From positions 1-64,000 of the forward strand of contig JBCAZE010000002.1 of the NCBI GenBank assembly GCA_039700805.1: 64,000 bases of DNA, written 5' to 3'. Under the pieces are notes generated by a model that saw nothing but the letters and a program-made list of their open reading frames with translations, had not been told where the DNA came from and searched no databases. This document shows positions 1-7,889 of this stretch, piece after piece. This DNA comes from CALBPI01 sp039700805 (lineage in GTDB: Bacteria; Pseudomonadota; Gammaproteobacteria; Steroidobacterales; Woeseiaceae). How positions within the stretch are numbered: the first letter of the stretch is position 1; each line of letters opens with the position of its first letter. A program made the translations under genes and the position numbers.

Positions 1-1021
1 CGCGGCAGCCATTCACTTGCCCATGGCCGTTCCAGTCACCGACGACAAAGCCATCGAATCCCCAGCGCTTCTTGAGCACATCGGTAAGTAGGTATTGATG
101 GCCATGCAGTTTGTTGCCGTGCCAGCTATTGAACGACGCCATGACGATTTCAACGCCAGCTTCGATCGCGCTCGGGTATCCCGCAGCATGAATGCGTGCA
201 AGGTCCGCTTCGCTGACGCGCGTATCGCCTTGGTCGATGCCGTCATACGTGCCGCCGTCACCGACAAAATGTTTCGCACTCGACAACACATAGCCACCCC
301 GCAGCCGTTGTGCATCTTGCACAGGGCCTTGCAACCCTTCGACGATTTTGCCAGCGTAGGCGGCAACGATGTCAGGGTTCTCGGAATAGCTCTCGTACGT
401 GCGTCCCCAGCGATCGTTGCGCGCGACGGCAACCGTTGGCGCGAAACTCCAGTCTTGGCCTGTAATGACGGTCTCAAGGGCCGTGATCCGGCCAATTTCC
501 AGCATCAAGTCTGGGTCTCTGGCAGCGCCGAGCCCAATGTTGTGTGGAAAGATCGTGGCGCCGACAACGTTGTTGTGCCCGTGCACAGCATCAGTGCCCC
601 AAAGCAGTGGTATGTAGGTGCCGCCTTCACGTGCCATTGCTGCAGCATGGAATTCATCGGCGAGCGCGAGCCACTCATCGGCGCCGATTCTGACATCGCC
701 ATGCGGCGCCGAATTGCCACCATTCAGTATTGAGCCGAGCGGATAGGTTAAAAGGTCGGCTGGCTCGATATGAGCGATATCGGCTTGGATCAGTTGTCCG
801 ACTTTTTCTTCGGTGGAGAGGCTCGCAAGGATCGCATCGATTCTCGCTTCTGTGTCCGGATTCGGCTGCCGTTGGTGCGTAAGCTCCGGCCAATGCGTCA
901 TGCGATCTGCCGTGACGTCTTCTGTGTTTCCTTGTTGCGGTTGGCTGCAACCCCCGGCGGCTATACAAAGTACACCACTGAGAGCCAGAAACCGGCGCCG
1001 AACGGTGTCCGTTGCGCTCAT
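1..1021 (-). CDS. GH3 exo-beta-glucosidase-like lipoprotein, 3' part cut off by the window edge
   Basis: Family 3 glycoside hydrolase, expected to release glucose from beta-glucan oligosaccharides in the periplasm or at the cell surface. About 340 residues are visible, read from an ATG at 1021 preceded by GGAG at 7 bases. The N-terminus has a twin-arginine-like RRRFL followed by a hydrophobic stretch and AAGGC, which suggests a Tat-exported lipoprotein. The barrel carries WSFAP, RNDRWGR, KHFVGDGGT and, near residue 329, the VVGDWNGHG motif whose Asp is the usual GH3 nucleophile. The C-terminal sandwich domain lies outside the window. The reading frame is open to base 2. It is separated from the next gene by about 500 non-coding bases and has its own promoter, so it may not be co-transcribed with the rest of the glucan locus. 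Confidence 0.9.
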   Translation of the reverse strand, partial: MSATDTVRRRFLALSGVLCIAAGGCSQPQQGNTEDVTADRMTHWPELTHQRQPNPDTEARIDAILASLSTEEKVGQLIQADIAHIEPADLLTYPLGSILNGGNSAPHGDVRIGADEWLALADEFHAAAMAREGGTYIPLLWGTDAVHGHNNVVGATIFPHNIGLGAARDPDLMLEIGRITALETVITGQDWSFAPTVAVARNDRWGRTYESYSENPDIVAAYAGKIVEGLQGPVQDAQRLRGGYVLSSAKHFVGDGGTYDGIDQGDTRVSEADLARIHAAGYPSAIEAGVEIVMASFNSWHGNKLHGHQYLLTDVLKKRWGFDGFVVGDWNGHGQVNGCR

Positions 1022-1056
1022 AGTTTTCTCCGAATCCGATGCTTCCCCTGCGTCTC

Positions 1057-1084
1057 AAAATAACAAAATGTCTCGCGTTGTCAA
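1057..1084 (-). promoter_or_regulatory. Probable sigma70 promoter of the GH3 lipoprotein gene
   Basis: Read on the minus strand, TTGACA (1084-1079) is followed after 16 bases by TATTTT (1062-1057), about 35 bases before the ATG at 1021. The -35 box lies in one arm of an inverted repeat TGTCAAT / ATTGACA (1079-1085 and 1094-1100, 8-base spacer), which could be a regulator site but differs from the compact palindrome found elsewhere in this locus. Confidence 0.5.
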
Positions 1085-1100
1085 TTTTGCTGGATTGACA

Positions 1101-1465
1101 CGAATCTATCGATTCTTGATGTCTACTGGGGTCGTATTGAGACAATAATTGGGAAGAAATACGCGCCTAAGACGGGCCGCATCACGCGCATCGTGACAAC
1201 TAAATCGTTGTAAAGATTGAAGGTTCCAGAGCTTTTCGTTCCATTGCACTACCCGTCAGGCGTGCAATGTGTTGTGCCGAAATACAGGGTTTGTACCCGG
1301 CGTAGGTGAATCCCGGTGTCGGTTGCAGATCACCGTGTGGACTAGGTGATGGGCACCAGGTTGCGCCGGTTTGCGCACCGTGAGCGTGGATCGCGCTACA
1401 TCATCGTGGCGTTACCCGATCAGCAAACGCCGATAGGCACTGGCGGATGCGGATGCGCCGGTCCC
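1101..1465. other. Non-coding gap between the GH3 lipoprotein gene and the transporter gene
   Basis: I see no convincing gene, RNA or repeat here. The short open frames lack ribosome binding sites and family resemblance. The stretch lies upstream of the GH3 promoter and beyond the transporter terminator. Confidence 0.5.
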
Positions 1466-1506
1466 AGATAAAACAAACCCGCACGCAGCCGAAGCCACAT
1501 GCGGGT
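1466..1506 (-). terminator. Rho-independent terminator of the GPH transporter gene
   Basis: On the minus strand ACCCGCA (1506-1500) pairs with TGCGGGT (1483-1477). The inner part can continue pairing with a few G-U wobbles to a C(TTCG)G tetraloop. A T-rich tail (TTGTTTTAT) follows at 1476-1466. It lies 25 bases beyond the transporter stop codon. Confidence 0.8.
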
Positions 1507-1530
1507 CTGCCTGTCCCCCAACAGTTCGGT

Positions 1531-3057
1531 TTAGGCGTTCGCGGTTGATCCATCTCCCAACGAACCACGGCGTGCCTCGAGTTCATCGCGAATCTCTCGT
1601 GCGCGTTCTTCGGTGATGTTGAACGAGAGCAACGCCCAGATGGCGAAACCTGAGGCAATCACCGGCACGAAGGCATCCGCTAATCGCATCAAGAACAGCG
1701 TTTCATCGGATTGCGCACCCTCGAGTGCAACATCAAAGCCCGTGGCATCCAGTAGGATTCCGCCGCCGATCAATGCGGCTGACAGCCCCAATTTGACTAC
1801 CCACCAGAAAATGGAGCCATACATGCCTTCCCGTCGTTCGTGCGTGTTGAGCTCATCGGCATCCACGACATCTGCGACCATCGCTGGCATCAATGTGAAG
1901 AGCGCGCCCATACCAAATGACATCAACGGAGCGGGTAGGATAATGAGCCATGGGATTTCTGGGTTGTAACACACCCATTTCAAAGCGAAGCCGACCATAG
2001 AAAGGGCAACAGCGCCGATGAGCGTTTTGCGTTTTCCATACCGTGTCGCCAAGAATGTCACCAGTGCGATGATCGGGAATGTCGCGATGATCCCGACAGT
2101 CCCAGCCCAGCCCGTCCAATAACCGCCGCACTCAGTATCCCCGCCGCAGAGATAATAGATGGACACATACTGCTGGAAGGCGCCGATCAACTGGAAACCG
2201 TTGAAAACAAGGAACGTCGCTGCGCAGAGTTTCAAGAAAGGAATGAATCGCAGTGTGGTGCCAAAGCCTTGGAAGAAGCAGATGAGATTGTGCATCAGGG
2301 CACTACGACCACCGCGTTCGTCCTGAGCCCCGTCAGCCTCATCGTCTTCGCACTCTACGGCAATATCGTGCGTCAATCGTTCGCGAAGGAAAATCGCTGG
2401 CAATACCCCGAGGCATACGACAATCACACCAATGATGATTGCGAGAATCGCGCCGCCTTGTGCGATCGTCCCGAACCATTCCTTTTTCTGAACGATGTAA
2501 AGAAACCAAGGTGAGATCGCGAAAGGAATCTGAGCAAACGTGTTTTGCACACCCATTAGGCGTGTCCGCTCGTTGTAGTCGGGTGTTAACTCATACCCCA
2601 AGGCAACCCATGGGGTCGCGAACACCGTGTACGCACCATAGAAAATGAGCGAGCCAACTAAGAAATAGATGAACAGCGTTGTCTCACTCGCATTGGTAGG
2701 TAGCAGCACCCAAAGCAAAGCGAACAGCACACCGACCAAGATCGCCCCGACAAAGATAAACGGCCTTCGTCGGCCCCACCGGGACTTTGTGTTATCGGAA
2801 ATGTAACCAACCAACGGATCGGTCACCGCATCGAAAATTCTGGGAATACCTGCCGCCCAACCAATTAGCGTTGGGCTCATGCCGAGACCGATATTCAATA
2901 CCGGGTTCGCCATTGTGCCAATCGCGGCCGCTAGCAAGTTGTTGCAGAAACCGCCGACGCCGTAGAAGATTTTATGTAGAAATGGGATCCGATCTTCTGG
3001 TGCGGTCTCAGTTGACGCAGACTCGGGTGTTGCGTAGATATCGTTCTGGTCGCTCAT
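1531..3057 (-). CDS. GPH-family (MelB-like) sugar:cation symporter
   Basis: A 508-residue inner-membrane transporter of the glycoside-pentoside-hexuronide:cation symporter family within the MFS, with about 12 hydrophobic segments. Near the N-terminus it has GVGGFCNNLL and the family signature region FDAVTDPLVGYISD followed by RWGRRRPFI. The ATG at 3057 is chosen because upstream in-frame codons run through the palindrome and promoter; a G-rich segment precedes it. It is divergent from the cytoplasmic GH3 gene, with the operator palindrome between them, so it probably imports glucose, laminaribiose or longer beta-1,3-gluco-oligosaccharides. The substrate is inferred from context only. Confidence 0.88.
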   Translation of the reverse strand: MSDQNDIYATPESASTETAPEDRIPFLHKIFYGVGGFCNNLLAAAIGTMANPVLNIGLGMSPTLIGWAAGIPRIFDAVTDPLVGYISDNTKSRWGRRRPFIFVGAILVGVLFALLWVLLPTNASETTLFIYFLVGSLIFYGAYTVFATPWVALGYELTPDYNERTRLMGVQNTFAQIPFAISPWFLYIVQKKEWFGTIAQGGAILAIIIGVIVVCLGVLPAIFLRERLTHDIAVECEDDEADGAQDERGGRSALMHNLICFFQGFGTTLRFIPFLKLCAATFLVFNGFQLIGAFQQYVSIYYLCGGDTECGGYWTGWAGTVGIIATFPIIALVTFLATRYGKRKTLIGAVALSMVGFALKWVCYNPEIPWLIILPAPLMSFGMGALFTLMPAMVADVVDADELNTHERREGMYGSIFWWVVKLGLSAALIGGGILLDATGFDVALEGAQSDETLFLMRLADAFVPVIASGFAIWALLSFNITEERAREIRDELEARRGSLGDGSTANA

Positions 3058-3116
3058 GCCGTTCTTGCCCCCCGGTTGAACGCTGGCTGTGTTGTGACGG
3101 TGGATCGTTACGCAAA

Positions 3117-3132
3117 TTGACAGCGCTGTCAA
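3117..3132. promoter_or_regulatory. LacI-type operator palindrome in the divergent transporter/GH3 promoter
   Basis: TTGACAGCGCTGTCAA is a perfect 16-base palindrome with a central CG, the form typical of LacI-family operators. Each arm reads TTGACA, a perfect -35 hexamer, on its own strand. For the plus-strand GH3 gene a TACATT (3139-3144) follows at 16 bases. The minus-strand -10 for the transporter is weak (TAACGA near 3110-3105). A bound repressor would block both promoters. The same core recurs at 7797, 24746 and, degenerate, at 20111. Confidence 0.8.
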
Positions 3133-3176
3133 ACCTTGTACATTGTCGGCACCGCGTAAGGCGCGACAGATACGCG

Positions 3177-5405
3177 TTGCAGGGGACAACGAAAATTAGC
3201 ACTAATGTTGAAAACAACTTAGACAGTGAAATCGAGCAGCGCGTTACAGCGTTGATCGGTCGTATGACGCTGTCTGAGAAGATTGGCCAGCTCAATCAGC
3301 TTGATGCCAGTTGGGGGCACCCACCTGACTATCTCGGGCCGCGTATCCGGGATGGCGGGGTTGGCTCGATCCTAAATACCGCGGATCCAGCGATCGTTGC
3401 CGAGTTACAGCGCATCGCGATCGAAGAGAGCCGTCTGGGTATTCCGCTGCTGACGGGTCGCGATGTCATTCATGGTTTTCAGACCGTCATGCCGATTCCG
3501 CTTGGTCAAGCCGCTAGCTGGCACCCGGCGCTGGTTCAGCGCGCCTCTCGCGCGTCGTCAGCCGAAGCCAGTCGCGCCGGTATCAATTGGACATTCGCGC
3601 CGATGATCGATGTGACACGCGATCCACGCTGGGGGCGTGTTGCGGAGAGTCCGGGTGAGGACCCATATCTCGCAGGCGAAATGGCCAAAGCGCTCGTTCG
3701 CGGCGTACAAGGTGAGTCGCTGGATGACCCCGAGAGCCTCGCTGCTTGTGCGAAGCACTTTGCGGGTTACGGTGCGGTTGAAGCGGGCCGTGACTACGCC
3801 GCGACGAATGTGCCGCCCAATGAAATGCGTAACGTACATCTTCGGGCGTTCCGTGCAGCGGTCGATGCGGGTGCCGCAACGGTGATGACTGCATTTACCG
3901 ATATCGACGGAGTTCCGGCAACCGCCAATGAGCATTTGTTGAGCGATGTCCTGCGCGATGAATGGGGCTTTGACGGCATGGTCGTCAGCGATTGGGACTC
4001 GGTGCGCCAGCTCGAGATCCACGGTTTCACGGATAGCGAGGCAACCTCGGCGCTCGCGGCGTTTAAAGCCGGCGTCGATATGGAGATGGTTGGTGAGTCG
4101 TATTCACGTCATCTTGAAGCTGCGATCGACGGTGATGCGACACTCTTACAACGCCTGGATAACGCTGTCGCGAATGTCCTGCGCCTCAAGTTTCGTATGG
4201 GTCTGTTCGATGGCAGAGCTGCTGCCCGTGGTCAGACCGAGTGGACGGCGCAGGCGATCACCGAGGTGTCTCGCGAGCTGGCTCGTGCCAGCGTTGTGAT
4301 GCTGCGCAACGAGAAGAACACATTGCCGCTCGAAGTCGATCGGCTGAAGTCGGTAGCTGTTCTCGGTCCGCTTGCCGACGCACCCTACCAACAGCTCGGC
4401 ACATGGATTTTTGACGGCGTCGTCGACCGCAGCGTCACGCCGCTAACCGCACTGCAGGATGCGCTTAAAGGAAGCGCCGAGGTCCGTTACGACCAAGTGT
4501 TCGAGACGTCACGCAGTCGTAATCTCGTCAATCTGTCATCAGCGGTTAACCTCGCGACGCAATCCGATGTGGCGATCGTTTTTCTAGGTGAAGAGGCCAT
4601 ACTGTCCGGGGAGGCGCATTGCCGCGCGGACATTCGTTTGCCCGGCGCGCAGGAGGCGCTGGTGAAAGCGTTGGCCGCCTGTGGGACGCCGCTGGTTGGC
4701 GTGATTTTGGCCGGGAGACCGCTCGCGCTCGGTGCTGTCGCTGAGTGCTTCGATGCTTTGTTGTATGCATGGCACCCGGGTAGCCAAGCCGGGCCTGCGC
4801 TTGCCGATTTGCTGCTTGGGCAGGCATCACCCAGTGGCAAGCTGCCGATCAGTTTTCCGGTGATGTCTGGACAAGTGCCGGTCTATTACAGTCAAAAGAA
4901 CACTGGTAAACCGGCGACCGATGACACGATTGCGCATATCGATGCGATCGACTCGTACGCACCGCAAACCTCGATTGGCATGACGTCCTACCATCTCGAC
5001 GCCGGATTTCGGCCCTTGTACCCATTCGGATTTGGGCTTTCGTATGGCACGTTCGTGTATGCGCCGACTCGATTGTCAGCGTCGACGATGACAGGTAATG
5101 ATGTTCTGCGCGTGTCTACAACGGTGAAGAATGAGGGTTTGCGGAGCGGCGACGAAGTCGTGCAGCTGTATCTCCGCGATGTTGCGGCGAGTCTTACGCG
5201 ACCGGTCAAAGAGCTCATAGGATTTCAGCGGGTACAGCTCGCACCCGGTGAGTCAACGGATGTGGTATTCGAAGTGGCCGCTAAGGATCTCGGGTTTTAT
5301 GGCCCGCGGGGGCGTTGGGTCTGTGAGCCTGGCGAATTTCATATTGCGATCGGTGGTGACTCGAGGGTCGAGTTATCGGAGCGGTTCACGTACATCGAGA
5401 ACTAG
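3177..5405 (+). CDS. Cytoplasmic GH3 beta-glucosidase (BglX-like)
   Basis: About 742 residues with the full GH3 layout: TIM barrel, alpha/beta sandwich and C-terminal fibronectin-III-like domain. Motifs include RDVIHGF, DPRWGR, KHFAGYG, and VVSDWDS near residue 272, whose Asp is the expected nucleophile. Unlike BglX of E. coli, no signal peptide can be read, so the enzyme probably hydrolyses imported gluco-oligosaccharides in the cytoplasm. The start is unclear. There is no in-frame ATG before the conserved MTLSEKIGQL, which is too far inside. I use TTG at 3177; an ATT at 3195 has the better ribosome site (AGGGG at 3182-3185). GH17 follows after 38 bases. The operator and promoter at 3117-3144 lie directly upstream. 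Confidence 0.9.
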   Translation: MQGTTKISTNVENNLDSEIEQRVTALIGRMTLSEKIGQLNQLDASWGHPPDYLGPRIRDGGVGSILNTADPAIVAELQRIAIEESRLGIPLLTGRDVIHGFQTVMPIPLGQAASWHPALVQRASRASSAEASRAGINWTFAPMIDVTRDPRWGRVAESPGEDPYLAGEMAKALVRGVQGESLDDPESLAACAKHFAGYGAVEAGRDYAATNVPPNEMRNVHLRAFRAAVDAGAATVMTAFTDIDGVPATANEHLLSDVLRDEWGFDGMVVSDWDSVRQLEIHGFTDSEATSALAAFKAGVDMEMVGESYSRHLEAAIDGDATLLQRLDNAVANVLRLKFRMGLFDGRAAARGQTEWTAQAITEVSRELARASVVMLRNEKNTLPLEVDRLKSVAVLGPLADAPYQQLGTWIFDGVVDRSVTPLTALQDALKGSAEVRYDQVFETSRSRNLVNLSSAVNLATQSDVAIVFLGEEAILSGEAHCRADIRLPGAQEALVKALAACGTPLVGVILAGRPLALGAVAECFDALLYAWHPGSQAGPALADLLLGQASPSGKLPISFPVMSGQVPVYYSQKNTGKPATDDTIAHIDAIDSYAPQTSIGMTSYHLDAGFRPLYPFGFGLSYGTFVYAPTRLSASTMTGNDVLRVSTTVKNEGLRSGDEVVQLYLRDVAASLTRPVKELIGFQRVQLAPGESTDVVFEVAAKDLGFYGPRGRWVCEPGEFHIAIGGDSRVELSERFTYIEN

Positions 5406-5443
5406 CCCGAATGGCGCACCGACATGGGGGACAGGAGGTACGC

Positions 5444-6514
5444 ATGCGATATTTCTATTGGGTAATAACTGCACTGCTGCTAACCGCTTGCGGTAAGCAG
5501 CCGGTCGCGGAGAACGAGACAATGAATGCTGAAGTACAGCACAACGAAAGCGTTGGCCTAAAGCAAGCGGCGGGTGATCGCGTTGCTGATCAGGTGATGG
5601 CCATCGCCTACTCGGGTTTTCGAAAGGGGCAACATCCCGATCGCGGTGATGGCGCGAAAAACCCCTCACGTGACGAAATTCGAGAAGATCTAAATATCCT
5701 TGTCGAGAATGGCTTCGGTTTGATTCGTCTATATGACGCACGGGAAAACTCCCGAATGACGCTTGAGATCATCCGTGATGATCAGCTGCCGATCAAAGTG
5801 TTGCAGGGAATTTGGTTGGACGCAGAGCTGAGCAATCACGAGGGTTGCCCTTGGCTCGATGCCCCTATTCCTGATGAACAGCTCGCTCGCCAAACCAAAG
5901 AAAATGCGGCTGAAGTGGCACGTGGCATCGCGCTGGCGACGGAGTTTGCCGATGAAATCGTCGCGGTGAACGTCGGCAATGAAGCCTTGGTCAACTGGAC
6001 GGATCATTTAGTCTCGTTGGATCAGATGATTGCGTATGTGCGCACAGTTAAGGCGGCTATCGACCAACCTGTGACCGTTGCCGAGAACTACGAGTGGTGG
6101 ATCGCAGACGGGGCACCATTGGCTGCCGAGCTCGACTTCGCTGGGGTGCATACGTATCCCGCCTGGGAAGAGAAGGCGATTGATGAAGCGATTGGCTATA
6201 CAGCTGAAAACATGAACCGCGTGCACGCCGCGCTGGGCGACGTGCCATTGGCGATTCTCGAAGCAGGCTGGGCGACCACTGCATCGGAGTTTGGCGGTCG
6301 AGCCAGCGAAGCGAATCAAGCGCGATATTACGAAGAGCTCGAAGCTTGGGCCACCGACGCGAATGTCACGACGTTCTTCTTTGAAGCGTTTGACGAGTCT
6401 TGGAAAGGCAATCCAGACAACGCCGAAGGTGCTGAGAAACACTGGGGCGTGTTCTTCGAAGATCGAACCCCGAAGCAGTTGATGCGCTCGCGACAGGCAG
6501 GAAGCAGCGAGTGA
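5444..6514 (+). CDS. GH17 endo-beta-1,3-glucanase-like lipoprotein
   Basis: A 356-residue lipoprotein. The ATG at 5444 has a strong AGGAGG and gives MRYFYWVITALLLTAC, a lipobox ending at Cys16. The mature part is a GH17 (clan GH-A) barrel: the acid/base is Glu180 in VNVGNEALV and the nucleophile Glu273 in LAILEAGWAT, both where GH17 expects them. The C-terminal FFFEAFDESWK block is shared with the cytoplasmic GH17 at 20148-21035. Expected role is cleavage, or transglycosylation, of beta-1,3-glucan at the envelope. It lies 38 bases after the GH3 gene, and its stop overlaps the start of the following LysR gene by four bases, so the three form an operon. Confidence 0.85.
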   Translation: MRYFYWVITALLLTACGKQPVAENETMNAEVQHNESVGLKQAAGDRVADQVMAIAYSGFRKGQHPDRGDGAKNPSRDEIREDLNILVENGFGLIRLYDARENSRMTLEIIRDDQLPIKVLQGIWLDAELSNHEGCPWLDAPIPDEQLARQTKENAAEVARGIALATEFADEIVAVNVGNEALVNWTDHLVSLDQMIAYVRTVKAAIDQPVTVAENYEWWIADGAPLAAELDFAGVHTYPAWEEKAIDEAIGYTAENMNRVHAALGDVPLAILEAGWATTASEFGGRASEANQARYYEELEAWATDANVTTFFFEAFDESWKGNPDNAEGAEKHWGVFFEDRTPKQLMRSRQAGSSE

Positions 6515-7404
6515 AGTCCACTCAGCGAACCTCCTTGCGGGGGCTTCGCACATTTTGTGTTGCTGCGCGTTACGGCAGCTTCCGAACCGCTGGCGAAACC
6601 TTGTTCGTTACAGCGTCAGCGGTTAGCCACCAGATCAAGACGCTCGAAGAGGAGCTGGGTCTGACACTGTTTGACAGAAGTGGTCGCCAGCTCAAGTTGA
6701 CGGAGGCAGGCGAGGGGCTGGCCGAAGAATTGTCACCTTTACTCGATCGCATCGATGACATCGTTGCGAACTACAAGGGTGACGGCGCGCGCAAGTCAGT
6801 ACGTATTTCGGTCCAGCCATTTTTCGGTAGCGAGTATTTCGTACCGCGATTGAGCGAGTTTTCAGCACTGCATCCCGAGATTGAAATTTTTGTTGGTTCC
6901 AGTGATGAGTCGGCGGAAAAGCATCCTGCCGATGTTGATTTGTCTATTCGCTTATACAGCAAGCCACCGAGTGGCTTTGCGTCACAACGACTGTTTGCGT
7001 TGCGAATGGCGACGGCGGGTTCGCCTGCGTTCAAGAAAACGATCAAGCTAAAGGGTGGGAAGATCATCAGTGATTTTCCGCTCATCGTTCATGAAACGCT
7101 GCCGAAAGCATGGCAGCAATGGTCAGAGGCGACAGGGATCGAGTTGCCGGAGAAGAGTAAAGTAACTCGCCTCGAATCGATGATCGCTGTCCTGCGAGCA
7201 ACGCAGCGAGGATTGGGTGCCGCTCTCGTGCCTGTGCCGATGGGAGAGCTCTGGTTTACTGAGGGAAGCGTCGTGCGTCTTTTTTCAGAGGAACTGGAGT
7301 CGGATAGGGGGTACTACGTCGTCTGGGATGAGGCTTCTCGCCAGCGGCCGGAGGTCCTCGTGTTCCGTGATTGGATCTTGGAAACCTTTAGCGCAAACAC
7401 GTGA
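6511..7404 (+). CDS. LysR-family transcriptional regulator (GcvA-like)
   Basis: A 297-residue regulator starting with GTG in a GTGA overlap with the GH17 stop. The N-terminal winged helix-turn-helix spans about residues 9-70 (GLRTFCVAARYGSF, AVSHQIKTLEEELG, LFDRSGRQLKLTEAG), followed by a LysR substrate-binding domain. Being translationally coupled to a glucanase gene suggests it responds to glucan breakdown products or controls the nearby unassigned short gene, but no target site can be assigned. It would act beside the LacI-type regulator encoded at 19024-20067. Confidence 0.88.
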   Translation: MKSTQRTSLRGLRTFCVAARYGSFRTAGETLFVTASAVSHQIKTLEEELGLTLFDRSGRQLKLTEAGEGLAEELSPLLDRIDDIVANYKGDGARKSVRISVQPFFGSEYFVPRLSEFSALHPEIEIFVGSSDESAEKHPADVDLSIRLYSKPPSGFASQRLFALRMATAGSPAFKKTIKLKGGKIISDFPLIVHETLPKAWQQWSEATGIELPEKSKVTRLESMIAVLRATQRGLGAALVPVPMGELWFTEGSVVRLFSEELESDRGYYVVWDEASRQRPEVLVFRDWILETFSANT

Positions 7405-7417
7405 AAATTTCTCATGT

Positions 7418-7440
7418 AACGGATGAATTCAATCCGTTTG
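7418..7440 (+). terminator. Possible terminator after the LysR gene
   Basis: AACGGAT (7418-7424) pairs with ATCCGTT (7432-7438) around a seven-base loop, 14 bases after the LysR stop. The following T-run is short (TTG), so this may be a weak terminator or only a stabilising hairpin. Confidence 0.4.
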
Positions 7441-7473
7441 TTAAAGACACGCCGCGCCTCTAAATTGCACTCC

Positions 7474-7490
7474 TGAGTCATGGTGACTCA
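7474..7490. promoter_or_regulatory. Inverted repeat TGAGTCA-3-TGACTCA before a short open frame
   Basis: A perfect seven-base inverted repeat with a three-base centre lies 36 bases before the ATG of the 64-codon frame at 7526. It is not the LacI-type palindrome of this locus. It could be an operator or a small hairpin. Confidence 0.35.
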
Positions 7491-7525
7491 CACCACGCGC
7501 CCTCATTGGCGCAAGGAGATGCAAA

Positions 7526-7720
7526 ATGAAACACATGAATCGATCAGTACGTAGTCCGTTCGCATTCAGCATGGCTGGTGTGCGAGCGCTTGCCGGTGTT
7601 TCCCCGTATCTAGTGCGGGATACCGGTCGCCAGCGCATCGAAAAACGTGCGCAAACCAAGCCTGTAGCAGCGACGCAACACAATCCTCATTGCGAGCAGC
7701 CTTTCTGTCAGCACGCGTAA
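7526..7720 (+). CDS. Possible short protein of unknown function
   Basis: A 64-codon frame with an unusually good ribosome site: AAGGAG at 7514-7519, seven bases before ATG. The product is basic, starts MKHMNRSVRSPF and ends with two cysteines and histidines (CEQPFCQHA). There is no signal peptide or membrane segment. I do not recognise the family. It sits alone between the LysR gene and the GH16 promoter, with the inverted repeat at 7474-7490 upstream. Support rests on the ribosome site and position only; it could be chance. Confidence 0.35.
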   Translation: MKHMNRSVRSPFAFSMAGVRALAGVSPYLVRDTGRQRIEKRAQTKPVAATQHNPHCEQPFCQHA

Positions 7721-7795
7721 GTCGGCGAAAACTCGCGCCGTCATATGTTTGTCTAAAAAACTACGCGACGTAATCTGCCGATTTTGTCGCTTGCG

Positions 7796-7824
7796 TTGAC
7801 AGCGCTGTCATATCTTGTTACCAA
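7796..7824 (+). promoter_or_regulatory. LacI-type operator and likely promoter of the GH16 gene
   Basis: TGACAGCGCTGTCA (7797-7810) is a perfect 14-base palindrome identical to the core at 3118-3131. TTGACA (7796-7801) is a perfect -35 inside it; the best -10 at 17 bases is TACCAA (7819-7824), which is weak. The segment CTTGT after the palindrome also matches the 3117 site. The GH16 ATG is at 7890, about 65 bases downstream of the presumed -10. Confidence 0.75.
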
Positions 7825-7889
7825 TGGCGTCCTCGGGGTGCTAGTATCCCGTGCTCACAACAATCGGGACCTAGCCTCGGGGGGCGGCC

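Noticed and set aside
95..733. Plus-strand open frame of 212 codons at the left edge
   Set aside because: It lies antisense to the clear GH3 lipoprotein frame and has no family resemblance or ribosome site.
1101..1465. tRNA or small RNA gene in the first intergenic gap
   Set aside because: No cloverleaf pattern, TPsiC-arm consensus or terminator-linked promoter could be found by eye.
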